Counted from the stretch's first letter, positions 25,269-34,925 are shown. The stretch is DNA of 64,000 nucleotides from Nocardia pseudobrasiliensis NBRC 108224 (GCF_001613105.1 NZ_BDBS01000061.1:1-64000); one strand, 5' to 3'. The notes: generated by a model not told the origin, from the sequence alone. A program made the numbers and translations.

Positions 25269-25734
25269 GCACGCGGCGCAACCGCTGATGGCGGTGCCGG
25301 AACAGGAAGGCCACGGTGGCGCGCAGAGCTCGGTCCGTTCCCGGAATCAGCGACAGCGGTAGGCGGGTGTGAAACGACACCGCGTCGGTTACCTCGGTGC
25401 GGCCGTCTATTTCGCGCAGCGTGCGCTCATGGGTCCAGCTGCGCATGGACAACATGGTGGATTCCTCGCGGAAACGCCGACCCGGCTCGATCTCGGCGAC
25501 GGTGATGTCGTCGTAATCGAAGGGCACCACCCCGAACAACAGCAGGACACTGTGCCCCAGACGCGTTCCGTCAGTGACGTTTCCGATATCGAGGTCGTAT
25601 GCGCCCCGCGGCGTCAGCATACGGACGTATGGTCGCAGCTCCGCATTGATGCCCTCGGCCGAGGTGATCGACTTCCAGACCGTATCCAGCGGTGCGTCGA
25701 CCTCGCTGCGGACCCGAATGTGCTGTGTCGCCAC
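25255..25734 (-). CDS. SRPBCC/START-like domain protein
   Basis: 159 aa. Polyketide-cyclase/START-like fold from MATQHIRVRSEVDAPLDTVW to the end, with the characteristic DAPLDTVWKSITSAEGINAE at the start and EEIEPGRRF-like strand (TVAEIEPGRRFREESTMLS) in the middle. Binds a hydrophobic ligand; no enzymatic activity can be assigned. GTG start. The C-terminus is very basic (FRHRHQRLRRVLRSR). Confidence 0.8.
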   Translation of the reverse strand: MATQHIRVRSEVDAPLDTVWKSITSAEGINAELRPYVRMLTPRGAYDLDIGNVTDGTRLGHSVLLLFGVVPFDYDDITVAEIEPGRRFREESTMLSMRSWTHERTLREIDGRTEVTDAVSFHTRLPLSLIPGTDRALRATVAFLFRHRHQRLRRVLRSR

Positions 25735-25845
25735 CCGCAGATGTTATCGAAAATGGTTCTCGATGGACAGGTTCGGTGACGACCCATCGCAAACCGACTG
25801 CCGTAGCGCACAATTGGTCCGGATGTAGGTTGCCCCGAGGACGTC

Positions 25846-26469
25846 ATGAACATACGCCAGGCCCTTTTCGTTTCTACCGCCGCGCCCCTGCTGCTCGGCG
25901 GGTGCGCGCAGCAGAGTTCGGAACCGGTCGCGCAATTGGCCTTACATCCGCCCGCCGCCCAACAGATCTCCCATATTCCGGTCGGACCGGGCTCCTCGGA
26001 TACCTACATCGCACAGCCGCAGCCCGCACCGGGCAGCTGTCGCTATCTGCACGCCCCGAACGGGCAGGCGCTGCCGGATCCGAACTGCACACCGGGCGCG
26101 CTCGATCCGACCGTCCGCGCGGACAACCTCGATCAGACCATCTGCCGCCACGACTACGCCGCCTCGGTCAATCCGCCCGCCGCCGTGCTCGATCCGGAAA
26201 AACACGCCAACGCCGCGTCCTACGGCTATCGGGGCTCACTGCGCGACGCCGAATACGACCATCTGATCTCCCTCGAACTGGGCGGCGACCCCAATGATCC
26301 GCGCAATCTGTGGCTCGAACCGGGTCCGGCGCGACCGAAGGATGCCGTGGAGCATGCGCTGCACACCCTGGTGTGCACGCGTCAGGTGGCGCTGACCAAT
26401 GCGCAGAACGCCATCGCCGCGGATTGGACCACGGCGTTGGCGAGCGTCGGTTATCCGAACTTCAAATAG
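25846..26469 (+). CDS. lipoprotein with HNH-nuclease-like domain
   Basis: 207 aa. The lipobox LLLGGC near residue 20 predicts a lipid-anchored exported protein; GAGGACG precedes the ATG. After a Pro/Gln-rich linker, the domain carries YDHLISLELGGDPNDPRNLW, a DH ... N pattern of HNH/ββα-metal nucleases, followed by ARPKDAVEHALHTLVC and LTNAQNAIAADW. Similar secreted proteins are common in proteobacteria. It could degrade DNA outside the membrane, but activity is unproven. Confidence 0.7.
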   Translation: MNIRQALFVSTAAPLLLGGCAQQSSEPVAQLALHPPAAQQISHIPVGPGSSDTYIAQPQPAPGSCRYLHAPNGQALPDPNCTPGALDPTVRADNLDQTICRHDYAASVNPPAAVLDPEKHANAASYGYRGSLRDAEYDHLISLELGGDPNDPRNLWLEPGPARPKDAVEHALHTLVCTRQVALTNAQNAIAADWTTALASVGYPNFK

Positions 26470-26471
26470 CG

Positions 26472-27371
26472 TCAGGGCCGGATCGCGGTGGCCAGGCGCA
26501 CCAGTGAGGGCACCAGCTTCGCGAGATCCGAACTCATGACATCGGCCCGGCCGACCGAGGCCAGATAGTCCGGCAGCCGGACGCTTTCGGCCTGCCAACC
26601 GCGGGCGCCGAACCAATCGACCACTTCGGGCCGCTTCTCGTTGTAGATCAGATTCGCCCAGTCCCCGCCGCCAGTGGGCACGGAATCGGGCTGGGCGGTC
26701 ATGGCCTCGTAGATCGGACCCGGCACCGGATCCAACTCCTCGACCGCGACGCGGCTGCCGGGACCGCTGGCGCGATCGATCTGTTCGAACAGCTGCTCGG
26801 TCGCGTCGACCGGCAGATACGGCAGCAGGCCCTCGACCAGCCATGCAGTCGGCGCGGACGCATCGAAGCCGTGCTCGCGCAACGCCTTCGGCCAGTCCTC
26901 GCGCAGATCCACCGCCACCTCGCGGCGCTCGGCGCGCGGTTTGTCACCGTTGTCGGCCAGGGTGGCGCGCTTGAATTCCAGCACCCGCGGGCGGTCGAGC
27001 TCGTAGACGATCGTGCCGTCGGGCCAGGACAGCCGGTAGGCGCGGGCATCCAAACCCGCTGCCAGCAGGACGATCTGACCGATTCCGGCGGCGCTGGCCG
27101 CGGCGAAGTAGTCGTCGAAGTATCGGGTGCGGGCCTCTTGGAAGGTGCGGAAGGAGCCGCCCCATTCGGGGTCGAGCAGCGGATGGTTCGGCGTCTTGCC
27201 GTCGAGCAGATCGGCCCACTCCCCACCCGCGGCCCGCACGAAGACCTCGGCGAACGGATCGACCGCCAGCGGCGCCTCGCCGCGACCGGCCAGCGCGCGG
27301 GCGGCGGCGACGAACAGGGCCGTCGACCCGACGCTGGTTGTGATGTCCCAGGTATCCCCGTCGGTACGCAT
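26472..27371 (-). CDS. SAM-dependent methyltransferase, mycobacterial TIGR00027 type
   Basis: 299 aa of the leucine-carboxyl-methyltransferase-related family that is highly expanded in Mycobacterium and Nocardia. Signature DTWDITTSVGSTALFVAAAR at the N-terminus, FAEVFVRAAG, the SAM-site IVLLAAGLDARAYRLSWPDG, YELDRPRVLEFK and WLVEGLLPYLP. The substrate for the family is unknown. ATG 27371 was chosen because the family motif starts six residues later. Confidence 0.88.
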   Translation of the reverse strand: MRTDGDTWDITTSVGSTALFVAAARALAGRGEAPLAVDPFAEVFVRAAGGEWADLLDGKTPNHPLLDPEWGGSFRTFQEARTRYFDDYFAAASAAGIGQIVLLAAGLDARAYRLSWPDGTIVYELDRPRVLEFKRATLADNGDKPRAERREVAVDLREDWPKALREHGFDASAPTAWLVEGLLPYLPVDATEQLFEQIDRASGPGSRVAVEELDPVPGPIYEAMTAQPDSVPTGGGDWANLIYNEKRPEVVDWFGARGWQAESVRLPDYLASVGRADVMSSDLAKLVPSLVRLATAIRP

Positions 27372-27405
27372 AGTCGCAACGTACCTGCCGTTCGGAACCG
27401 TCGCA

Positions 27406-28653
27406 CTAACCGGTCGGCATGTCGTCGACTTCCGCCTTCCGCGGCGGATCCACCGCCCGAATCCGACTCGTGGACAGTTCGTTTCGCACGATCCCGGCAT
27501 CCGCGCGCAGGGCGGGCGGATGTGCCAGGGTGAGCCAGCGCAGCGCCCATTCGGCCGGGCCGTATCGGAACCATCGCAGCCACGCCGCGCTGAGCGCGAG
27601 TTGCGCGGCGAAGACCGCGCACGCCAGTGCGAGTTGCCCGGCCGGGCCGACCGATCCGGCCAGTCCGAGCCCGAGGCCGCTGAAGATCGCCAGCCCGGCC
27701 GCGGACTGCCCGAGATAATTGGTCAGCGCGATCCGTCCCGCCGGAGCCAGCGCCGAGCGCAGCCAGGCGGCGCGCGGGGCGTGCATGATGCGCAGCAGGG
27801 TGGCCACATACGCCGCGGCCAGCAGCGGCGCGGTCGCGATACTGGCCGCCACCGCAAGGGAATTCGTATTTCCGCCGCCGAACGCGTAGGCCAGCCCGCC
27901 GAGCAGTCCGATCGGATATCCGATCAGCTGGATTCGGCGCAGCACCGGCTCGTCGCCACGCACGTTCTCCAGCAGTCGCCGCCGCCCGGCGACCATGCCC
28001 AGCAGGAACATGGCCAGGGCCGTCGGCCCCTGCATGGTCAGTGCCTGCACGACCAGCAGCGGCAGCCCGGCCAGATGTTCGCCGATGATGTCGCCCCAGC
28101 CGCCGAGCAGCGCCCGGGTCTGTTCGGCCGCGGTGGCCAGGGCCTGGTCGTGGCCGGGCAGTAGCGCCGCACGATCCATCAGCAGCGCGCCCGCGACCAT
28201 GGACAGCAGTACCGCACCGTAGATCGCCGCCGCCACCCGCAGCGCCGTGCGATCGCGAATTCCGCGCAGCGCGAACAGGATCAGACACGCGACGGCGTAG
28301 GTGGTGAGCACATCGCCGCCGTAGAGCAGCACGATATGCGCCGCGCCGAGGGCGAACAGCCCCGCGATGCGGCGCAGCATGCGTGGCCCGAACGCCGCGC
28401 CCGCGCGGGCGGCCGACCGCATCTGCAGGGTGAAGCTGTAGCCGAACAGGAATGAGAACAGCAGATAGAACTTCATATCGACCAGCACCGAGGAGCCGAG
28501 GCGCACGGCCTCGTCCAGCGGCCCGGCGAAGGCCGGATCGGTGACCAGATTTCCGGGATAACCCGAGGCCATGAAGGTGATGTTGACGACGAAGATGCCC
28601 AGCAGTGCGAATCCGCGCAGTGCGTCGACGTCCTGGATGCGGCGTGCGGCCAT
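27406..28653 (-). CDS. DUF418 membrane protein
   Basis: 415 aa, about nine to ten hydrophobic helices. The N-terminal RIQDVDALRGFALLGIFVVN and the C-terminal GPAEWALRWLTL are the DUF418 family hallmarks; the family is related to YeiB and heparan-acetyltransferase-like membrane acyltransferases. Function unknown. Divergent from the TetR gene, which may control it. Confidence 0.85.
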   Translation of the reverse strand: MAARRIQDVDALRGFALLGIFVVNITFMASGYPGNLVTDPAFAGPLDEAVRLGSSVLVDMKFYLLFSFLFGYSFTLQMRSAARAGAAFGPRMLRRIAGLFALGAAHIVLLYGGDVLTTYAVACLILFALRGIRDRTALRVAAAIYGAVLLSMVAGALLMDRAALLPGHDQALATAAEQTRALLGGWGDIIGEHLAGLPLLVVQALTMQGPTALAMFLLGMVAGRRRLLENVRGDEPVLRRIQLIGYPIGLLGGLAYAFGGGNTNSLAVAASIATAPLLAAAYVATLLRIMHAPRAAWLRSALAPAGRIALTNYLGQSAAGLAIFSGLGLGLAGSVGPAGQLALACAVFAAQLALSAAWLRWFRYGPAEWALRWLTLAHPPALRADAGIVRNELSTSRIRAVDPPRKAEVDDMPTG

Positions 28654-28751
28654 ATGCGTCCCACTTAATATCCGATAGATACTTTCCGTGGGATACTAAC
28701 TGGAGAACGCGCGGGATGCCAGGATGTTCCGCGACCCGAAGGAGGATCCGC
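28654..28751. promoter_or_regulatory. DUF418/TetR divergent promoter region
   Basis: 98-base divergent region, AT-rich at 28664-28700. GATACT occurs twice in direct orientation (about 28677 and 28693) with TATCCGATAGATA alongside. A plausible TetR operator, but the symmetry is imperfect. Confidence 0.35.
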
Positions 28752-29495
28752 GTGAGCGACCGACCCGTACCCGCCGCCCTGGCCCGGCTGTGGCGACTGC
28801 CCGTTCCGGCGCGACAGGGACGGCCCCCGGTACTGGATGTGGACCGGATCGTGACGGCGGCCGTGGAGCTGGCCGACCGGCACGACATCGCGGCGGTCAC
28901 CCTCGAAAAAGTCGCGCAGACACTGGGTTTCACCAAGATGGCGCTGTACCGGCACGTCGGTTCCAAGGATGAGCTGCTGACGCTCATGGTCGATCACGCC
29001 CTCGGCTCGCCACCGGACGACCTCGGCGCACAGGAGGATTGGCGAGCGAGCCTCACCGCGTACGCGCATGCCCTGCGCGCGGTCTACACCGCGCGCGGCT
29101 GGCTGCTGCGCGTGCCGATCGCCGGGCCGCCGCAGGGACCCAACACCATCGCCTGGCTGGACGCGCAACTGCGCGCCCTGCGCGATATCGACCTGGACGC
29201 GGGCACTGCACTCGGCCTGCTCATGGTGCTCGACGGCTACATCCGCCAGAGCTGTCTGCTCGAACAGCAGTTGCGGACCGGCCGAGGCGAGCGACGGCAG
29301 GACGATGTCGAATACGAATACGGCCGCACCCTGGCCCGGCTGGTCGATCCGGACCGATTTCCCGACGCGGCGCGCTTGTTCGGTTCCGATCCGTTTCCCG
29401 TGCCCGGCGCGCCCGAGCGCGATCCGGCGGAGGAGGATTTCCGCTTCGGTCTCCACGTGGTGCTCGACGGCATCGCGGCCGCGCTGCATCGCTGA
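28752..29495 (+). CDS. TetR-family transcriptional regulator
   Basis: 247 aa. Helix-turn-helix at residues about 30-75 (DRIVTAAVELADRHDIAAVT, LEKVAQTLGFTKMALYRHVG, SKDELLTLMVDHALG); the C-terminal half is a TetR_C-like ligand domain. GTG 28752 has AAGGAGG 6 bases upstream, much better than ATGs further up. Divergent from the DUF418 gene and probably its repressor. Confidence 0.9.
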   Translation: MSDRPVPAALARLWRLPVPARQGRPPVLDVDRIVTAAVELADRHDIAAVTLEKVAQTLGFTKMALYRHVGSKDELLTLMVDHALGSPPDDLGAQEDWRASLTAYAHALRAVYTARGWLLRVPIAGPPQGPNTIAWLDAQLRALRDIDLDAGTALGLLMVLDGYIRQSCLLEQQLRTGRGERRQDDVEYEYGRTLARLVDPDRFPDAARLFGSDPFPVPGAPERDPAEEDFRFGLHVVLDGIAAALHR

Positions 29496-29561
29496 TCGGG
29501 GAACTGTTTAGCCGCTCTTAACTGGCTCTGCCCGGCCCTTCGCCCGTTCTAGGGTGCGACT

Positions 29562-31502
29562 GTGGTTTCACCGATCGACGTGGCAAAACGGCTGGTCCTC
29601 GGGCGCCCGTTCCGCAGCGATCGACTCGGTGAGACCCTGCTGCGCAAGCGGATCGCGCTGCCGATCTTCGCCAGCGATCCGCTGTCCTCGGTCGCCTATG
29701 CCACCCAGGAGATTCTGCTCATCCTCACCCTCGCGGGCGTGGCGTATCTGCGGCTGGCCTGGTGGGTGGCCGCGGCGGTGATGGTGCTGCTGGCCGTGGT
29801 GGTGCTGTCGTATCGGCAGGTGGTGCGGGCGTATCCGTCCGGCGGCGGCTCCTACGAGGTGGTCGCGGAGAATCTCGGCGCGACAACCGGACTCGTGGTG
29901 GCCGCGGCGCTGATGGTGGACTACGTGATGACCGTGGCCGTGTCGGTGGCCTCGGGCGTGGACAACATCGTCTCCGCGATTCCGGCCCTCAATCCCTATC
30001 GCGTCGCCGTCGACCTCGGCATGATCGCCTTTCTGACCGCGATGAATCTGCGCGGTGTGCGGGAATCGGGGCGCGCGTTCGCGATTCCCACCTACGCCTT
30101 CGTCGCGGGCGTGCTCACCATGACGGTGACCGGGTTGGCACAGGCCGCGCTGGGAAGCGCGCCGATGGCCGAGAGCGCGCACTACGCGGTGCGCCCGGAG
30201 CAGGCCGGGCTGTCCACCGCGGGCGTGGCGTTTCTGCTGCTGCGAGCGTTCTCCTCCGGCTGCACCGCGCTCACCGGCGCCGAGGCCATCTCCAACGGCG
30301 TCCCGGCGTTCCGGAAACCCAAGGCGCGCAACGCCGCTCACACCATGGCGGCGATGGGCGGGTTGGCGATCGGCATGTTCGCCGGGGTGACCGCGCTGGC
30401 CATGATCTCGCACACCGTCGTCGCCGAGGACCCCTGCGATCTGATCGGCTTCGCGGGTGACTGCCGCGTCGACGTGCAGAAGACGGTGATCGCCCAGATC
30501 GCGGCCGCGGTCTTCGGCGGCCACAGCGCGGCCTTCTACTACCTCATGATCACCACCGCGTTGATCCTGGTGCTGGCCGCCAATACCGCCTACAACGGCT
30601 TCCCGCTGCTGAACGCCCTCCTGGCACAACGGCGATACATGCCGCGCCAGTTGCACACCCGCGGCGGCAGGCTGGCCTTCTCCAACGGCATCATCCTGCT
30701 GGCCGTGGCCGCGGGCGGTCTCGTCTACGCCTTCGACGGATCCACCTCGCGGCTGATTCAGCTCTACATCGTCGGGGTGTTCACCTCCTTCACGCTGTGC
30801 CAGGCCGGGATGGTGCGACATTGGAATCGGCGATTGCGCACCGCGGCGACCCGGTCGGCGCGGATCGCCGCGCACCGCTCCCGACTCGTCAACGCCGTCG
30901 GCGCGGGCTGCACAGGCGTGGTCCTTGTCGTCGTCATGATCACCAAATTCACCCACGGGGCGTATCTGGTGGTGCTCGCGATTCCAGCGCTGGTCGCGCT
31001 GATGTGCGCGATTCATCGGCACTACGCCGCGGTGCGCGCCGAACTCACCCGCGATCTGGACGAGGCCGATACGCTGCCCGGCCGGGTGCACGCGATCGTG
31101 CTGGTCTCGGGCTGGCATCGGGCGACCCGCCGCGCGGTGCTGTTCGCCCGCGCGACGCATCCGGACACCCTGGCCGCGGTCACGGTCGATGTCGACGAGG
31201 CCGACACCCGTCGGCTGCGGCGGGAATGGGAGCGGGCCGATGTGGCCATCGCGCTGAAGGTGATCGAATCGCCGTATCGCACGATCGCCCAGCCGGTCGT
31301 GGCCTATATCCGGCGGGCGCGGGGGCCGCGCGAGGTGGTCGCCGTCTACATTCCCGAATACGTGGTCGGGCGGTGGTGGGAGAATCTGCTGCACAACCAG
31401 AGTTCGCTGCGTCTGAAGGCGCGGCTGCTGTTCGTGCCGAACGTAATGGTGATCAGCGTGCCCTATCAGCTGCGGGCGGGTATGTCTCGGCTGAGGAGGT
31501 GA
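29562..31502 (+). CDS. KimA-like APC-superfamily potassium transporter
   Basis: 646 aa, 12 hydrophobic segments in the first about 480 residues, then a cytosolic USP-like tail (RVHAIVLVSGWHRATRRAVL to the end). The N-terminal signature LPIFASDPLSSVAYATQEIL closely resembles Bacillus subtilis KimA (YdaO), a high-affinity K+/H+ symporter inhibited by c-di-AMP. Potassium as substrate is inferred by family. GTG start with a weak AGGGTG upstream. Followed after 5 bases by a small membrane gene with a strong ribosome site. Confidence 0.82.
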   Translation: MVSPIDVAKRLVLGRPFRSDRLGETLLRKRIALPIFASDPLSSVAYATQEILLILTLAGVAYLRLAWWVAAAVMVLLAVVVLSYRQVVRAYPSGGGSYEVVAENLGATTGLVVAAALMVDYVMTVAVSVASGVDNIVSAIPALNPYRVAVDLGMIAFLTAMNLRGVRESGRAFAIPTYAFVAGVLTMTVTGLAQAALGSAPMAESAHYAVRPEQAGLSTAGVAFLLLRAFSSGCTALTGAEAISNGVPAFRKPKARNAAHTMAAMGGLAIGMFAGVTALAMISHTVVAEDPCDLIGFAGDCRVDVQKTVIAQIAAAVFGGHSAAFYYLMITTALILVLAANTAYNGFPLLNALLAQRRYMPRQLHTRGGRLAFSNGIILLAVAAGGLVYAFDGSTSRLIQLYIVGVFTSFTLCQAGMVRHWNRRLRTAATRSARIAAHRSRLVNAVGAGCTGVVLVVVMITKFTHGAYLVVLAIPALVALMCAIHRHYAAVRAELTRDLDEADTLPGRVHAIVLVSGWHRATRRAVLFARATHPDTLAAVTVDVDEADTRRLRREWERADVAIALKVIESPYRTIAQPVVAYIRRARGPREVVAVYIPEYVVGRWWENLLHNQSSLRLKARLLFVPNVMVISVPYQLRAGMSRLRR

Positions 31503-31507
31503 TCGAC

Positions 31508-31864
31508 ATGGTCGACGATGTCGAGAAGCGATGGCACGACCCCGAGCTGTTCCGGCGGGCCGTGACCTACGCGATCTGTGTACTGGCCGCCGCGGCGCTG
31601 GCGTTCGCTGTGGTCGACGAGTGGGCGCAGCGCCGCGAACCGTGCGCGCACGCCGAGCGGACCTTCTGCGACACCGCTTCGCAGGCAACGATTCTCGGCG
31701 CTCCGGGTCTGGTCCTGGTACTGGGCACCGTCGGGGCCTTCGTGGCAACCTATCGGGTGTGGCGACGGCACCGGGCCTGGCCGATCTGGCAGGGCGCGGC
31801 GTGGTTTCTGCTCACCGTCACGCTGGCGTATCTGGCGATCGGGGCCGGTACGGTCGCCGGGTGA
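31508..31864 (+). CDS. small membrane protein linked to KimA-like gene
   Basis: 118 aa, three hydrophobic segments (AVTYAICVLAAAALAFAVVD; APGLVLVLGTVGAFVATYRV; GAAWFLLTVTLAYLAIGAGT). Two cysteines in the first external loop (CAHAERTFCD) could form a disulfide. AGGAGGTG precedes the ATG and the gap to the transporter is 5 bases, so it may be an accessory subunit. Not recognised otherwise. Confidence 0.7.
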   Translation: MVDDVEKRWHDPELFRRAVTYAICVLAAAALAFAVVDEWAQRREPCAHAERTFCDTASQATILGAPGLVLVLGTVGAFVATYRVWRRHRAWPIWQGAAWFLLTVTLAYLAIGAGTVAG

Positions 31865-31921
31865 TCGGGGCGTGAAATACATCCGATGTCTCGGGCGTTG
31901 CAGGCTCCTGGAGGTGCCCTG

Positions 31922-32917
31922 ATGACGATCGACGTCCCGCTGTCCGTACTCGACCTGGCGCCGGTGCAATTCGGAAATTCCGTCGGCGAAGGACTGCGCG
32001 CGACGACCGAATCCGCCCGCGCGGCCGAGCGGCTCGGCTATTCCCGGTTCTGGGTGGCCGAACATCACAATATGCCCGGCATCGCGAGCTCCTCGCCCGC
32101 GGTGCTGCTGGCCCATCTGGCCGCGGCCACCTCGACCATTCGCATCGGTTCGGGCGGGGTGATGCTGCCCAATCACGCGCCGCTGGTGGTGGCCGAACAG
32201 TTCGGCACCCTGCACGCGCTGCATCCGGGCCGGGTCGATCTGGGCCTGGGTCGTGCGCCGGGCACCGATCAGGCGACCGCGCTGGCGCTGCGCCGGACCA
32301 CCGAGGGTCTGTCGGCGGAGGGGTTTCCGCAGGAGCTCATGGCGCTGATGCGCTACTTCGACGGCGACAGCGCCGATGGCATCGTGGCCGTACCGGGCAT
32401 CGGTGAGAGCCCGGAGATCTGGCTGCTGGGATCCAGCGGCTTCAGCGCGCAGCTGGCCGCATTGCTCGGGCTGCGTTTCGCGTTCGCCCACCATTTCAGC
32501 GCCGAGAACACCGAGGCCGCGCTCGCGCTGTATCGACAGAACTTCCGGCCCACCGATCGGCTCGAGCGCCCGCACGCGATGATCGCGGTCTCGGCGGTCT
32601 GCGCCGATACCGACGAGCAGGCCGATCTGCTGGCCCGCCCGAGTGAGTTGGCCTTCCTGAATCTGCGCCGGGGCCTGCGCACCCCGCTGCCCACCTTGGA
32701 GCAGACCGCGAATTTCCCTGGCACCGAACAGGAACGGCAGTTCGTCGCCGGACGTCGCGAGGGTCAGCTGCTCGGTGCACCGGCCACGGTGCGGCGACAG
32801 CTCGAGGATCTGCTGCGCCGCACCGAGGCCGATGAGGTCATGCTCAACACCCGGATCTACGACATCGATGATCGGGTGCGTTCGCTGGAGTTGATCATGG
32901 AGAAAGTGGTCGCCTGA
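31922..32917 (+). CDS. LLM-class flavin-dependent oxidoreductase (luciferase-like)
   Basis: 331 aa. Luciferase-like TIM barrel from LSVLDLAPVQFGNSVGEGLR, with YSRFWVAEHHNMPGIASSSP (FMN-site HH), GSGGVMLPNHAPLVVAEQFG, and LGLGRAPGTDQATALALRR. Matches the MsnO8/YhbW subgroup. Likely F420- or FMN-dependent oxidation of an unknown substrate. GGAGG about 8 bases before ATG 31922. Its stop abuts the stop of the convergent permease. Confidence 0.9.
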   Translation: MTIDVPLSVLDLAPVQFGNSVGEGLRATTESARAAERLGYSRFWVAEHHNMPGIASSSPAVLLAHLAAATSTIRIGSGGVMLPNHAPLVVAEQFGTLHALHPGRVDLGLGRAPGTDQATALALRRTTEGLSAEGFPQELMALMRYFDGDSADGIVAVPGIGESPEIWLLGSSGFSAQLAALLGLRFAFAHHFSAENTEAALALYRQNFRPTDRLERPHAMIAVSAVCADTDEQADLLARPSELAFLNLRRGLRTPLPTLEQTANFPGTEQERQFVAGRREGQLLGAPATVRRQLEDLLRRTEADEVMLNTRIYDIDDRVRSLELIMEKVVA

Positions 32918-34336
32918 TCAGGCGACCGATTCCTTCTTGGACAGTCGGTTGAGCAGCGGATAACCGGCGCACACCAGCACCGCCCACACCACGCCGACGA
33001 CCAGCGCCGTGCGGCCGTCCTCGCTGAAGAACAGCAGCACGACCACCAGCCCGAGGAAGGCCAGCGCCAGCGCGGTGGTCACGGGCGCGCCCGGCAGTCG
33101 GTAATCGGAGGCCGGAAGTTCCCCGCGGCGCACCTTGATTCGGTACAGCAGGTGGCAGACCAGGATCATGCCCCAGACGAAGATGATGCCCATGGTGCTC
33201 ACCGAGGTGATGTAGCTGAAGGCCTTGTCCGGCGAGATCACGTTCACGACCACGCCGATCACCATGGCCGCGGCCGAGACCACGATGCCCGCGTAGGGCA
33301 CCTGCCGACCGCTCAGCCCGCCCAGTGCGGCCGGGGCCTCCTGTCGCAGTGACAGACTGCGCAGCATCCGCCCGGTGGAGTAGATGCCGGAGTTGCACGA
33401 GGACAGCGCCGCGGTCAGCAGCACGAAGTTGATCAGTCCGGCCGCACCGGGAATTCCGATCTGGGAGAACACCTCCACGAACGGACTGCGCCCGGCGTGG
33501 AAGCCGCGCCAGCTGACCACCGACATGATCACGATGAGCGCGCCGATGTAGAACAGGCCGATCCGGAACGGCAGGGTGTTGATCGCCTTGCGCAGGGTCT
33601 GACGCGGATTGGCCGCCTCCCCGGCGGTCACACCCACCAATTCGACACCGACATAGGCGAATACGACGATCTGCAGGGCCAGCAGCGACTGGCTGAACCC
33701 GTTGGGGAACACTCCCCCGTCGGCCCACAGATTGGTCACCGTCGGATTGGCCGCGTGCCCGAATCCGATGGTCAGCACACCGATGCCGATCAGGATCATG
33801 GCCACGATCGCGGTCACCTTGATCGCGGAGAACCAGAACTCGCCCTCACCGAACAGCTTCACCGAGATCAGGTTCGCCGCGAACAGCACCGCGAGCACCA
33901 CCAGGGCGGTCAACCACTCCGGAACACCCGGGAACCAGTACTTCACGTACTTGCCCGCCACGGTGATCTCGGCCATGCAGGTGGCCACCCAGACGGCCCA
34001 GTACGTCCAGCCGGTCGCGAAACCCGCGAAGCGGCCGAGGAATTCGTTGGCGTATTCGGCGAAACTGCCCGAGACCGGTCGATAGGTCAGCAGTTCGCCG
34101 AGCGCGCGCATGATCACGAAGATCGCCAGTCCGGCGGCGAGATAGCACAGGATCAGTGCGGGCCCGGCCTTCTCGATCGCGCCGCCCGCACCGTAGAACA
34201 GGCCGGTGCCGATCGCGCCGCCGATGGCGATCATCTGAATCGTGCGGGGGTTCAAACCCCGCTTGTAACCTTCTTCTTCACCGGTCGCGGTGTTGTCCGG
34301 CGCGCCGAGCGCCTCCGCTTTGCGGTCCGTCGTCAT
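32918..34336 (-). CDS. amino-acid permease (APC, AAT family)
   Basis: 472 aa, 12 membrane helices. N-terminal signature RGLNPRTIQMIAIGGAIGTG with GLFYGAGGAI is that of the amino-acid transporter (AnsP/GabP/CycA-type) group; YRPVSGSFAEYANEFLG and EWTYW-like TGWTYWAVWVATCMAE follow. Substrate specificity is not assigned. ATG 34336 rather than the 34345 start. The stop shares a TGATCA junction with the LLM gene. Confidence 0.88.
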   Translation of the reverse strand: MTTDRKAEALGAPDNTATGEEEGYKRGLNPRTIQMIAIGGAIGTGLFYGAGGAIEKAGPALILCYLAAGLAIFVIMRALGELLTYRPVSGSFAEYANEFLGRFAGFATGWTYWAVWVATCMAEITVAGKYVKYWFPGVPEWLTALVVLAVLFAANLISVKLFGEGEFWFSAIKVTAIVAMILIGIGVLTIGFGHAANPTVTNLWADGGVFPNGFSQSLLALQIVVFAYVGVELVGVTAGEAANPRQTLRKAINTLPFRIGLFYIGALIVIMSVVSWRGFHAGRSPFVEVFSQIGIPGAAGLINFVLLTAALSSCNSGIYSTGRMLRSLSLRQEAPAALGGLSGRQVPYAGIVVSAAAMVIGVVVNVISPDKAFSYITSVSTMGIIFVWGMILVCHLLYRIKVRRGELPASDYRLPGAPVTTALALAFLGLVVVLLFFSEDGRTALVVGVVWAVLVCAGYPLLNRLSKKESVA

Positions 34337-34416
34337 GCACGGCACGCTACCGCGTCCGCGTTACCGAATGATTCCAACCGGACAGGGAATTCCATCCGGA
34401 ACCGATCCACCCGGAA

Positions 34417-34890
34417 TCAGCTCAACTGCGCCTGCCACATCCAGTGCAGTTGCTCGAGCCGCGCGGTGATCCCGATGAGCAGATCCTGCGTGACCGGATC
34501 GGCCTTCTCGGTGACCTCGATACCGCTGCGCAGACGGCCGATGACGGCGGCCAGATTCGCGGTGATCGACTCGACCACATCGTCATCGCGCTGCCAGCCC
34601 GCCGGGAAGCCCTTGGCGCCCGTGCGCTCGGCGACGGTGCCCGCGCGGCCGTCGGGGCTGACGCCGATCGCCGTGGCGCGCTCGGCCGCCGCATCGGTGA
34701 ATTCCCTTGCGGCGGTGACCAGTTCGTCCAATGCCAGATGCACCGTACGGAATCGCGGGCCGATCACGTTCCAGTGCGCCTGCTTGGCGATCAGCGACAG
34801 GTCGATCAGATCGACCACCGTGCCGGACAGGGCCTCGCCGGCGATGCGCTGCTGTTCCTCGTCGAGGGCGGTGGTGATGGGTTGTGCCAC
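34417..34890 (-). CDS. dps: Dps-family DNA-protecting ferritin
   Basis: 157 aa, ferritin-like four-helix protein that forms dodecamers, oxidises Fe(II) with peroxide and protects DNA. Ferroxidase residues are visible in KQAHWNVIGPRF, VHLALDELVTAAREFTD. GTG start with GAAGGAA upstream. A weak SigF-type promoter (34926-34950) precedes it, consistent with stress or stationary-phase expression. Confidence 0.92.
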   Translation of the reverse strand: MAQPITTALDEEQQRIAGEALSGTVVDLIDLSLIAKQAHWNVIGPRFRTVHLALDELVTAAREFTDAAAERATAIGVSPDGRAGTVAERTGAKGFPAGWQRDDDVVESITANLAAVIGRLRSGIEVTEKADPVTQDLLIGITARLEQLHWMWQAQLS

Positions 34891-34925
34891 GGTCGTTTCC
34901 TTCCTGCTCGGGTACTGCTGTCGTG

